Below are positions 1 through 13,000 of a DNA stretch of 64,000 nucleotides, one piece after another (within the stretch, counting starts at the first letter, position 1; each line of letters begins with the position of its first letter). The stretch is from Heliocidaris erythrogramma (lineage: Eukaryota > Echinodermata > Echinoidea > Camarodonta > Echinometridae). The translations under genes and the position numbers were made by a program. The notes under the pieces were generated by a model that saw only the letters and a list, made by a program, of their open reading frames with translations, had not been told where the DNA came from and ran no database searches. The stretch is taken from the NCBI GenBank assembly GCA_025617745.1, contig CM046853.1, positions 8,448,974 to 8,512,973 on the forward strand. Direction: 5' to 3'.

Positions 1-255
1 GTCCACCTCTAGCTTGCTGGCAAGCTGTACACCGTCTTCGCATGCTTCCGATCAGATTCGCGATGGTAGCCTGGGGAACATTGTTCCATTCCTCTTGCAG
101 TGCTGCAATGAGCGTCTCCCTATTGATGGGTTGATTGTCACGCCTTGACACACGTCGACCAAGCTCTTCCCAGAGATGTTCAATTGGGGAAAGGTCTGGT
201 GAACGGGCGAACCATGGCAGAACATCAATATCCTCTTGCTCGAGGGGTGCAAATC
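1..255 (-). pseudogene. Tc1/mariner transposase C-terminal fragment
   Basis: The minus strand reads through the end of a DDE transposase: VLPWFARSPDLSPIEHLWEE, which carries the last catalytic acid in the NPIEHxW-type motif, then LGRRV and an ending like LIAALQEEWNNVPQATIANL..SMRRRC. It is cut by the window edge, so its state beyond position 1 is unknown. The reading is open from about 255 down to 1. It lies upstream of GTF3C1 and is unrelated to it. Confidence 0.85.
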
Positions 256-958
256 CCTTTTGAAATTCTTTTGTTTCATTCATTGACATGCATATGGTGT
301 ACAAGACTGCAGTTTATCTTTGTGACTTTGGGATTAGAAAGTCCTTTGTTTCAGTGCACATTTCTTTTGTGGCATTGAAGAAAACTTTTTGTTATTGACT
401 GTCATTTAAAGCCATGCATTGAATCAACATTATATCCAAATTTGGTACATTTCCATGCAGAGAATTTAATTTGGTGATCTCTTGAACTTTTATAAGTTTC
501 TTTTTTCCTTTAGTGTATAAGACAAGTCACTTTATCTTACTGATTGCACTTTACTTCAAACATTCTTGAAGAATTTTGTAATGCAAATGGTACTAAAGAG
601 GTGAAGTTAACAGATCATTTCTCTATCTACTGACAATGAAATCTATTTTAAAACTTGTCCATGAACCACTGACTTTTGTCAACTAACGACCACTTAATAT
701 GTACCTCATAACATATCAAGACATATTTATTTTACTTAACTGCCAAATAACCTGATTACTTGGTATTTGGTTGGGAGTGCCATGTTCAATGAACTTTTGA
801 TCAGTTTGATGGCTTTTCTACAGTGCTAATGATGAATTACATAAAAAGTATATTTTTGCAGCTGCCAAAATTAGTTATATCCCCTCGTTTTCTTTTCTAA
901 TAATATAGGTCAGATCTTGATGCAGTAATGATCAAAACTGATGAGTCATCTTGTGGAA
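256..958 (+). other. Upstream/5' flank of GTF3C1, no gene seen
   Basis: AT-rich and without a supported reading frame. It should hold the promoter or a 5' UTR intron: the AG at 907-908 follows a T-rich tract and could close such an intron, leaving a 50-nt leader before the ATG. No TATA box or CpG island is evident. Confidence 0.4.
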
Positions 959-1013
959 ATGGACAACTTGGAAGATATTGTTTTAGATGAAATAGCGCTT
1001 GAAGGTTTGAGTG
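959..1013 (+). CDS. GTF3C1: GTF3C1 exon 1 (residues 1-18)
   Basis: Encodes MDNLEDIVLDEIALEGLSG (last residue split), matching the family's N-terminal MDALESLLDEVALEGLDG. I chose the ATG at 959 because the family starts there; an in-frame ATG at 941 would add MSHLVE. Donor GTAAGTG at 1014, phase 1. An AG at 907-908 after a pyrimidine-rich stretch could be the acceptor of a 5' UTR intron. Confidence 0.88.
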
Positions 1014-4000
1014 GTAAGTGTTATGCATACAATATCGACCTCTAACCTCTTTTGTTTCTTTATTATTTTACAAATAATGATAATCTGATGAATGTCATAT
1101 TTTTTTCTGAACTGTATTTTTAAAGAGATCTTAGTGACCTGTACTGTATATTTATTCTTGGATTTGTTCTTGTACACTTCAACTTTTTTTTGGTTCCATT
1201 TGTTTGTCATTGCTTGTTGTCATGTGCATTACTATAAAATATTTTATATTTATTTATCGTCTGTTATGAGCCTGAGGGGTGCTAACTCTGTGTTAAAAAA
1301 TATGCTGTTAATACATGGTTGGGAGTGCGTTGGTGCGATCTGGCAAGTGGCAACACAAAGGTTTTTATCGTGGTGTACTATACGCACGAGGCGGAAGCTG
1401 AGTGTGTTTGACACCACGATAAAAACCTGCGTGTTGCCAGATCGCACTAACGCACAAACCATGTATTAATAGTTTTATAAAACGGGTCGGCAATATGATT
1501 ATGAAGTCTATAAAAATGGTTACGAACCCCATAGAAAGAGTCGCACAGTCATGGAGGCTGCCATTTACTTTCCTGGATGACATCACAGAAGCGCAGCCAA
1601 CAAAGTCATGCGCGTTTCAGTTCGTGTATGTAATCCCTGCGCTAAAATGACAAACTACATGATTTCATTGCAGTTTAAGTTTGCAGCACCAGAGGTACAT
1701 ATGTACACGTACGCGCAGCTCAGCCGTGCTTTAGAGCCTTTTTGCCGTGCGTTATTACTTTTTTTTTTTGCATGGTCACATGGTGTTATTTGACCAATCA
1801 GGATGGCTACATTCTTGAACCCGTTGTATAATATGAGTTAATGCCCTTCTGGCTCTCAGCCGATGTTTTATGTATGTTCTTAAGTTGTCTGTAGATGTTA
1901 GTAAGCAAATAATTACTGTTGGTGAAGGTGATGGGACAAACTATCACTTCCGAGGCAATCTGGATTTAGCTATCTTTCTGAAGCGAAGCTGAGGAAAGAT
2001 AGTGCATACATTCAGATCGCCGAGGAAGTGATGGTACGTCTCATCGCCTGAAACCAAAAGGTGATTATTTGCTTTATATTCCACATCTGAAACATTTGAC
2101 TGGTGCGAGAAAGACAATTATTTTAAAGTTTTAAAGTTTAAACCATTACATAAACCCTCCTGGGCACATGTGTTTTATTTAAGCGCACAAATGGGCAATG
2201 CGCGTTTACTTAAGCTTATTTTAGTATGCTTATGGAGCTATTCGTTCAGGTCACGCACTTTTCATTCTGACTATTCCTGAAGGTCACGCTCTTTCATTTT
2301 GCACGAACCCAAAATATTGATAACGCTTTGTGACTCTATAATGGACTGAAGAGATCAGCGAAACACATAGGCCCGAATTCAAAAAGGTGGTTTCATTTGA
2401 AACCGTGGTTTCAAGAATCCATGGATTTTTGAAACCACGGTTTCACCCGAAACCATGGTTTCACCGAGTCTGTGATTCACAAACAGTGGACTCAAAAATC
2501 CACGGTTTCAAGCAGACCCACTGTTGAAACCACGGTTTGAAACTCCGGTTGCAACCGGAGGTAGGGATTTCCCCTTTTTTGCACTGCACTGAGCATGCTC
2601 AGTAAGATTGATCCAACCAGTATACCGAGTTTTCCTTTACAATTTATTGTCGTGTTTTTTGGAATAAACAAGGACGTGTATCGCAGGGCGTATTTTGCAT
2701 GATCCTTCCTGCGCTTGTCTCTCCCGAGTAGTAACAAGCGCCATATCGATTAAGGCCGAGTCATATCGAATATTTCATAAACCGGGATTCGACGGCTTTG
2801 ATTCGATCGAATACCGGTTAATCGATAAATGATGTGCGGTGAAAACAGAGTTGCACACAGTTGCACGCAGTGCATGCACCATGCACCGGTGACCGGTCCG
2901 CTGGCATCGCGGGCATATTATGTATGGGCTCTCGCTGCTCGAAATTAACGATAGCCCGCTAGCCAATGGCTAGTAAAAATCACAGCGGACGAGCCAAAAT
3001 CTTAAGTTTCTAGTCCGTATGGCTAGCCAAAATATCACTAGTGTCGCACGAAGCGATGCTCATTGTCGACACACCCGACAATGATTCAAATTCAAAGAAT
3101 TAATAATCTTACTTTGTCTTTGGAGAGCTGAATGGAACACGTTTCTCCGATGCCCCCCCAAAAAAACAACACGAAATAAACTTTTCGTCGCTCAATATAT
3201 ATAGACTCGACTTCATTCAGCTTCGGAGATCATTCAGAAGTAATTGCCAATTTGATGAGAGTGTGATATTAGTTATTGCGAATTAAGTAGGAACACTCGT
3301 ACTCATGCCCGTATTTATCATGTTCAATTATACAATTGTCAAATTGACAATGCAGAAAGAGTGCAAGAAAATTATCGTAAACTTCAGTTCGTAACGACAA
3401 AACGATTTTTCCATAGAGAAAGCACAGGTAAAGCGCGACGTCCTCCGCGAGCGAATTAGCGAAAGTTAGCCAACAGTTTGAACTTTGAAGTCGCCTTCAC
3501 GTTCCCTGCTAGTATATATGCTGTACGTTACGGAGTTTCTTTTTTTATTTGATTTTTTCATGGTGGCTACGGTAGTCAAAAATCTGGCGGACTACAAATC
3601 GATGCACCGAATTTGCCAAAACGTATTCGGGATTCGATGTCTTCGATCGAACACCGGCTAACCAATCGATTCGACTCAGGCTTAATATCGATCGACGCGT
3701 TGTTGTCCGGTCCGCGCGCACAGCTAGCCCAGTTACTTCATTCAACAAGTAGCCTGCTATTAATTGCAGAGACGTAGACCGCGATAGTGTATGAGCTGGA
3801 TCTGGAGGGTCCGACTCGCCTGCAATCAAATCATTTATATTCAAGTGTGCTGTATTTGAGAAAAAAAAATTTCAAAAACTATGTAACTTTTAAGGACGAA
3901 AATGACATGGATTTTGTCATAGTATGAATAAGACGCTTATGGCCAACTCTGGGCATCTACACGGTGTCTTATTAAAGATCACACATGTCTACAAAACTAA

Positions 4001-7000
4001 AAGTGAAATGTAAATTTTCTTTGAATTTATCGTACTTGACATGTACAGTATGTGACATAGTTTATTCTCAATTTTAATTCAGAGACAAATATTAAAGTCG
4101 ATTCATGTATTTGCAAGGATTGGGGCTTTATTGTTCTGAGGATTATTGTAAATTGTAGATTCAGGAATTCATTTTTTTTCAACAGTACGGTAGCCGTAGG
4201 CCTATCATATATATATAATTATGGGAGGGGGCGCCCCCCCCCCCCCATTTGAACATTTTGGAAAAAGACAATAGAAAACTGTTTTAAACAAAGTCGGCGC
4301 ACCCTCTTATTTTCAAGTGGGTGTGATTGGAGTGAGGACCCCCTTTTTTGCTTGTCAGAGAATTTTGGAAGAAACACTGCTCCATAAATAGCGGGGACCC
4401 TTTTTTTTTTTCCTCGTCACGTGAGATTTTTGTCAGAATCGTGTCCCCCACCCCTACTGGTCAACCCTGCATCAGCCCCTGATTTTGCCAGTGACATTTT
4501 AAGACTTTTTTTCATTGAGAATCTTTTATGCAATAGGATGGGAAAGTAAAGTGGTTGGTAATGATTACATGCGCACACCCACAAACATCTGCACAAAGCC
4601 CCCCCCCCCCCCATCTTACACCATGATCTCACAAGAGGAAAGCATCATATCAACAAATCCAACATGCTGCCATCTTCAATCATAGCCTCCCAAGATCATT
4701 ATCAACATAAATTAACAATTTCTTTAGCAAGTTAGTGCGATATCCCCCATTAGATTCTTTATCAAGCATATTTACATTGCCTCAACATCAACACCAAACA
4801 CAAAATACCATGACATCATTCACATCTTGCCAGAAAATAACATGACTACCAATGTGAGGCCTTTACGATACAAAGTATAGTATAAAATGTAAAGTTGTTA
4901 TAGAGTAACTTATTTTCAGCAATTTAATATTACATATTTGTCATATTTCTGTTACATAAAATACATTAAAAACATATATTTTCCATTAATAGTTAAAGGT
5001 TAAATAAGTTATGCATTGATTCATGGAATAAATAATATGACTACCTATGTACATAAAACATTGGCGGATCCAGGGGGGCACTTCTGTGCCCCCCCCCCCC
5101 CCTTTTTGGAAGAAAACTATGCATTTCGACCATAGACGATCAGTCATTTTCTCCCACCTTTTAGAATGAATAATGAAGACTTTTTTTTTGCTTGTCAAGG
5201 AATTATGGAGGGGAACTGGACCCCCATAACCCCCCCACTGAGCGAATTTTGAAGGTCTGGCGAATTTTTTTTTTGCCAATCTTGCAAAAAATTCATTTTC
5301 TACATGTACTTTTTATTTTCTTCTCAATTTTTGCACGATCAAGACAATGTGCAGTTTTCATCTAAATATCTGAATTCAGGAAACCTTATATAGGATTGTA
5401 CACAAAATTTCTCTTCTTTTTCCAATATATTTTTAAACAAAATTTCCGAAAATATTTAAATTTTCATATTATGATTATGAATCAAAATATTCAATACAAA
5501 TCTGACTATGATACACTGCAATTCACATGTCAAAGACACATAATTATGTATGTAACTACAGGCAAACCTCGTTACAACAAACTCCTCTGTACTTTTTTTT
5601 TTGGAGGGGGGGGGGGGGAGACGACTACAAGCGGAAACAAGAGGGTTTTGTATGTGTGTATATTTTTTTCAAGGCAATGGAGAGCATGTGCCTCCTATGC
5701 CCTCCTCCCCCCCCCCCCCCCACCTCCCTTTTACACCACTGCTCTTCTGGATTAAGGAAATATCAAAGCTTTGCTATATTAGGGTTTTAAAAAGTATATT
5801 ACAAAGATGTAGGACCAGAGAGATAACGTTGTTATAACGAGTTTGTAACTGCGTTCTTCTAACAATGTTACTGTACTTTAACCCTAGTCCGTTGGTTGGT
5901 GGATTCAACCTCTTCTCTCATAGTTGGGAACGCCATGATTTTCTCCTCCTTGCGTTAGCTTTGGAAGCCTCATTTTGGTCTCTGCAAACAGATGATTGTG
6001 ATATTGATGCCCCATCACAGTGACCAAGCATCCTATGGAATGACCCTGTAAATGACAACGTATCAACAGATAGTGGGCTGAAAAATATTTTATCAGAAAT
6101 ATTGAATTTTAATTTATGAAAAAAAAGAGAAATATATTATATACAAAGTAAGGAAAAAAAAGATCAAAATTTTGCAGAAAAAATGTAATCAATTTGTGAT
6201 TTAATAATTATAAGCTACAACAAAATTAAAGGGGAATGAAACCCATGAAACTTATGAAACTTATGCTATAAGTGAATGGGGATGACCAAGAAGAGTAAAT
6301 AGTGAAAGTTGGAGCAAAATCGGACAATCCATTCAATAGTTATGACTTTTTAAAGTTACAGTAAATCCCTATCATGGGGATCCTTGAGTTGGCAACTTTG
6401 CCAGCATCTGTGATGTCATCGTGGACAACTCTCCATTCATTTTGTGTATAAATTTTTAAAAAATGATTAATATGAAATTTCAAATTAGGAATCAACAATT
6501 CTTTCCAAATTGCTTTCAGAATTGATGAAGTCATGTCATACTCAAACAACAATTCAAAAGAATTTCAATTTTTCTTGAAAATGAAGAAAATGTGAAATTC
6601 TGTGTACAAAATAGAGAGGCCAATACCTGCAAGATCACATGTAGTGGACTTTTTCCTTCCTCCTCATCCCCTTCCAGCATGTTAATGAGGCAGAATGCAG
6701 TGTCGTCATACAATTCAAATGGATTCCTCCGGTCTACAAGACCTCGTTGTGGTCTGGCAGCTGTCTGTATGGAAAATGGTGTTAGAAATTTAGAATTAGA
6801 GGGAAGATCAAAATATAAGAAAATTTGAGCAAATTTGATGTCTGTTTTTGACTGCTGAAACAGTGAATGTTTGCTAGTCCCGCATAAGTTTTGGCCTATG
6901 AGTGGGATCAATGGAACCTTTACCTTGATATCATACCGTCTCCGATATTGTCGCTCATTACAGTCCCTTTATATGTGCATTGATGCATCCTGAAGCTATA

Positions 7001-10000
7001 ATAATCTAAATTTTTGTGAACGTTCCTGTAATGGTATCTTACATTCATGACATTACAGATGGGTATACAACTTTTTACAAGTTCGCAAAAATTGAGATTC
7101 CTACATCTGTAATGTCATGAATGTAAGATTCCTACATCATGCTCTTTAAATACAATGTACATGTAGGCCTACATCTTAGTCAAAATCAATTTTGGTGAAA
7201 GATTGAATAGATCTTGCTTTTAAACCAGGATCTCGAGCAGAGTCTGGACATTGACATGTTGCTGACCACCTAACTCAACTGGTCTTGAGTCGGACTCTGG
7301 AATTGGATTAAATAGACTAAGCCTAGGCCTACGTGCGTGGGCGTTGATTTTTACTTTAGCAACCAAGTAAAATGTGCAATGTCTTGTTCATCGACTCCCC
7401 AATAATGGTGAAATTTTGATGAAAATCCATACAAAATAATACATGCTGGATACTACTAAATAGTCGAGGCCTATTTACAAGAATGCCAGGTTACCTGATG
7501 AGGCTGACCTCGACTTTCTTCAGTCTCAGACTCGTCTTTGTTTGTTGTGATCAGGGACACCAAAATACACGCCCGGGACTAAAGAATTAACCAGAGTGCG
7601 ATTTTTTTTTTTCTCCACCAGCTGCACACTGGCGCTAGGCTCCAAACAGCATGCTTTTATGAAGTAATTTTTACTTTTCTGCGCAACACGATACGTACAG
7701 ATAAGAAGAAAAGAAATTTCTAAATTAGATATCACTCGGAATCGGTAAATTACTTACGATTTCCTTCCAGCTTGGGCTCGGGAAAGTATGCTACACTGTA
7801 GCTCCTCAATTTTTGTTGCGAGAAAATTTCTTTCCGCAGTGTTCACGATCGATCATGATCAGCCGGCCGGTTGATGATGTCTGCAGCCTAAATGCTGCAC
7901 TCTGATTGGTTAAAACCGTGGTTTCACCTGAATCCACGGTTTCAGACCACCCCAAACAGTTGACTCAAAATGATGACGTAAAATCCGTGGGTGAAACCAT
8001 GGATTCACTTGAAACCACCTTTGTGAATCGCAAAAGTGAAACCGTGGTCTAATCCATGGTTTCAAACCACTGTTGAAACCATGGATTTGACTGAAACCAC
8101 TTTTGTGAATTCGGGCCATAATGAGTATTCCGTCAAGGTCACAAACTTTTCTTCTCGGGTCGAGTAATGTGGGAAAATATGCTTTATCACGTGATTACCT
8201 TTTGACCAATCTAACAGCAAGATTCTTAGTATGTTGAATATAATTTATGATATGTTGATGTTTTAGTATATACTTAGATAAATGTGAGACCATGTGCCTG
8301 TTCAGTTGTGCATGTTCAGTTGTGCATGTTCAGTTGTGCAAGACAATAAATTTAAATTCAGTTCAATTCAAATGCAATTCCTTATTCTCCCTGGATACTT
8401 TGGTCTAATTCTAAAAAAATATTAATAAACTAATGGAAATACATTAAGAATAATATTGCTTCCTTTTAAGCGTTCAGTTTGGTCCACAATTTTTTTTTTA
8501 AATGATTGCACTTGGTGTCTCAGTGTTTGTTTGTTTGTCTTCTTTGTTTGTTTTGTTTATTGGGGTGTGTTTGCATGTGTGATTTTCTTGCTCATCTCAT
8601 GGTAATTTGGCAGATTTTTGTGTATCTCATAATCTTGAATATTCACATACTTTTAAAGCTATATATTTACTCTATTTTTAAGGGTTTAACTGATGATGTT
8701 GTTTTTATATCTCTTACATCTTTCTAGGAGTCGGTCTTGAAAGACTGTGGGTTCTCTTGGAGCAGAGGCAAGCCCCATTTCCTCTCAAATGTGATGATCA
8801 TACCAAGAATTTCATCTGGCAAGACTTGCTCTGTCAACATCAGACCATCTCCTTTTACACTGTACCAGAGGAATTCCAACAGCTCAATGACGGTGTTGTG
8901 GAGGAAAAGACACCTACCAAGAAGCCAAAGAGGCTCAAGGTATTCAAATGCTTTTTGAAAATTCTTTGTCAGAAGAATTTTCACTAATCTCAAAAAGTCA
9001 ATTCCCAATTATCTAGATTAAGTCATGAGTGAGTACCTGATTGTGCAACTGTGTTATGTATTTATGTTTGATTCTTATGGGGTGAAGTTATTGTGAACTG
9101 TAAACTTTATACTCTTACTTATGATTGGCCTTCCTGGAGTCATGGCCAATGTACATCTTATAGTTTGAAATAAATGCATCTTGATTGTTTTAAGTAGTTT
9201 AGGTTTTTCATCTACAATAATAAGTTTTTGAACGTTTGCTTGAGTAGGTCTACATTAAGTTTTATAGATACATACCTGCCAACTCTTATTCTATATTACT
9301 CCTTACGATTTTGTATCACAAAATTATGATTTTCTGAATAATGTATAGTTGTGCGAACTTATACTACGTAGATACCCTACAACTACCTTATCTTGTCTAT
9401 GTGCACTGTTTATGCTTACATGTACAATGTATACGAAGCATGGGTGTGAGAACAAACAGTGTACATTGACAAGATAATGTACTGTGCAGTGAGTCCATGT
9501 TATGCATGATGGCAGTGCACGATTGTGCTATCGCGAGATAGGGAAATCACATCCCCTAATAACCGTCATTTGTCCTCTGAGAACTGATTCTAAATTTCAC
9601 AAATGAGTCCAAATGGAATATCATCGCTATTTTTCATGATTCAGGTGAGAGAGAATGTCTAACTTGTTCGTAAATTTGTTGAAATGCTCTCTTGAAAAAT
9701 CCCTGCTGGAATTCACTTTCCAGCAGGAATGGGAGACGTTCTTCCCCAGCACCAGCGGCCTAGATTATTGCCTATTGGTAGTGTGGTGGGTACATTGCGT
9801 GGACATCGTGAATTGTTCTTCATGACCAGGCTTTTGTGGTTTGTTTTCTACTCTTTAACTTTATCATGGGGTGTTTGAATTTAGCTGTGGTTGACTACAT
9901 ACGATCAGGGAATTCCTGGAATGTTAAAGAATTAAGATAAAGTAATTTTCCTTCAAAAAAAAAAAATGGTTCCTGGTTTTGAATTTGAGTTTAGATCTTA

Positions 10001-13000
10001 CTTTCTTAATCTTAGTTCTTACTCAGAACTTCAGAAGACTCAGAAGATAAGGCAACTGGGTAAGGTGATTTGCATGTGGTGTAAAAAGCAGATCAATGTC
10101 AATATTTCTTTATAATGTAAGATTGAAATTTTAATTGAATTGAATTGAAAATTGAATGTACTGTAGATTTATGATTTTAGCCCTCTAAAGAACAAGAAAA
10201 CGTACCAGCTTCAGAGCTTCGTTCCCTGAACCCTCAAAAGGGGCTTTGCCCCTTGACCCCATCAGGGGCCCTGAGCGGGGGCCCTTTTTTTGAGATCAAA
10301 TACATGTAAGTGTCAAAAATTGCTTTTAAAGTAAAGGAAATAGGATCTTCATTCAGACCTGCAAATTATTCCCTACCATTCTAGCTTTTTTCATATCTAA
10401 CAAACAAAATGAACAATTATTTTTGTAATATTAGGGTTCAAAAACGTAAATGGTTTCAAAATAAGGCTGAGATTGCATCTGGGAGCATCTAGAACTCCAT
10501 AACTTCCCGGGCCCTAAGGCGGGCCCTGGACCCCGGCCGGAAGGGAATTCGCGCTTTGCGCACATTATGTCCCCCCCCCAACAAATAAATATTACTCTTT
10601 TTGGTCCTCAAAGGTTGGCAGGTATGTAGATATGAATTTATGTTTGAAATCATGTTGAGGTAGTTTACAAGCTCCTGGTTTAAAGATTTGATCGAATCTA
10701 GGCCTAATAGAATCTTTAATTCCACTAATAACACAAATCTTTGTAATTTCAAATTTTCCATACTTTATTAGTGGGGTCAAAAGCCTGGTTGTTATCCCTA
10801 ACTTGAAAATCGATATCATTTTACTGGTGGTCCGATGTTCATTGGTATAATGGCAATTATGACATTCAAGTCAGATGTTGATATTAGTCGTACTGGGATT
10901 TAGAGGGGTTTTTTTATTAAGGTTTTCTCATTCATCTATTGGTGTCAATGCAAATTCTCTCTTCTTTGCTATGCAATCATCCTGAGAACCAATTTGTGCT
11001 CAGATTCATAAATTTTGATATAATTCCTTTTTTATACAAAACCATTGTAATTTGTAAACAAATTTTTAGGCATTTTACTCCCAGTGTTAAAGATCATAGG
11101 CATTTTACTCCCAGTGTTAAAGATCGTATGCTCGATCTGTAAATGCCTAAAAATTTGTTTACAAATTAAAATTCCTCCCATCAAGCTTCTTCGTTTAAAA
11201 ACCATTGTGGTTATATGTAAATATCTGCAAATGTCTCCACTTTCACTTGTTTTCACCTAAAGTTCAAGCATCAAGCAACTGAAACCTTGATAGATGACCC
11301 ACTAACAAAGGACAGAGGATACTGTCTTGGTTACAAACAAAGGAAAGATGTAACGGCAGAAATCAGGAAAGGTACTAGCTCAGGCTACCTTAGTCTTCAA
11401 CAAGCCACAGAGAAGTGAGTTTTTGTGTATCATTGCAAGTGCAACCTTTCTTCTTTGTTCAGGAAAAATCTGTGTTCAGAATATCTTCTAATTTTGAACA
11501 TTTATTTGTAAAAAGAAAACAAAATGTAGCTTTAGTGATGGATCTTTGCTAATTATTTCATTAAAGGGCAATTCAATAAGATGATTTTTGTGATAACAAA
11601 AAAATATGAAAAACAGGAAGTTGAAAGTTTGAAAGAAATCGGACAGGGAATAGGAAAGTTATGGATGTTTGAAAAATGATATCACTAAATCTATGAGAAT
11701 CTCAAATTGGCAAATTGGTGAGTCTGTTGTGACAACTCTCTCATTTGTCATACACTAAAATATCATTAATTTCCGGTTTTCTCCTAAGCACCTTTTCCCC
11801 CAGGTCAGTACTCAAAATTTGTTAGCATATTGATATAGGTCATCATGAAAGAATAAGATCGTAGGGAGTACTAGATTTTGACATTCCAACTTTCACCAAG
11901 CTGCTCCTCTGATTTTTCCTCTTTCTTTCAGAGCAACTTTCCATTAAAGTTGGATTTCCCTTTCCATAAAAATTGGACTCCCTTTTAATGAGAATATGTT
12001 CCTTTTGCAAGTCAGTCAGCCAGTCACATAATTTAATTACAAATTGTTATTATTTACCAAGTCCATGTGTGGTGCAAAGATTCTTGTGACTACTGAGGTA
12101 GAGAAAAAAACAGATAAATTGACTCCTTTGTTTTATAGTCACAGATAGCCGTTGATGAGCATTCAGACATTTTCTATTGTAATGTACTTTTCCTCAATAA
12201 ATCAGATATGGGAAGTCCTTGGTGCTAGTAGCCAGTCAGGAAGCTCGTCTACATGCCCTGATCTCACAAGTCACCAGTGCTGATGTACCCCTTCAGACAC
12301 TCCAGTACTGTAGTCTGGAATATGTAGGTCGGTGCAGGTACCTTGGTGCATCTCAACCTAATCTCTCTGTCAAGTTTGATATCGACTTCTCCTATGTCTT
12401 CCACATGTGCAAGATTTTGCTGAAATTTGGAGTTATCTTCAAAGAGGTATTCTAGTCAAAAACGTTTTCCCCTTGAAAAATATTGTGGGGGGGAGTGACG
12501 CAAAGAGGATGATATAGGTGGTTATTTTGTTTTAATCTTGATTATCAAATGGCTAATGATCATAGCCCATGAGACTTTTCATAAGGCATTCAAATTGATA
12601 AGGCCCCCCAAAAATCTTTATTTTTTTTTTGATACATGACAATATACTGAAATTCTAGGCTGCTGTGAATTTTTTTCCTCTTCATGTTAAATTCTAAAAA
12701 AAATCATGGCTGAAAAATAATGTATGCTTCGAACAGTGTGCTCTGTTCATCGTCAGGAGGTTAATCTCCTGACAATGAACAGAGCACATTGTTCGAAACG
12801 CGTTGAGACAGATATACTCCTTTACCGAAAAATTACTGTAGTTTGGAAACTCTGTTTCAGAACTACTCTACAGAGGAATACAAACAGTTCTATTCAGAAC
12901 TACTCTCTCCAAGCTTCTCTGACCTGCTCAGAACTTTCCTGATCTCAATCAATCTTTCCTCCTTTTTCTTCCTTCCTCTTTCCATTTCACTTCATTTTTG

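Larger units (their letters stand above)
2370..8117 (-). mobile_element. PIF/Harbinger-like DNA transposon, decayed, 5.7 kb
   Basis: Its ends are inverted: GGCCCGAATTCAAAAAGGTGG at 2370 and its complement, ending TTGTGAATTCGGGCC, at 8117. ATA flanks both sides (2367-2369, 8118-8120), a 3-bp duplication as in PIF/Harbinger, though ATA is not the usual TWA. Both subterminal zones (2390-2560, 7915-8110) are packed with copies of the near-palindrome GAAACCATGGTTTC. A transposase remnant lies inside on the minus strand. It occupies most of GTF3C1 intron 1 and contains younger insertions and C/G runs. Confidence 0.75.

Noticed and set aside
7497-7520. CTGATGAGGCTGACC as a further hammerhead
   Set aside because: No GAAA box or stem I partner follows.
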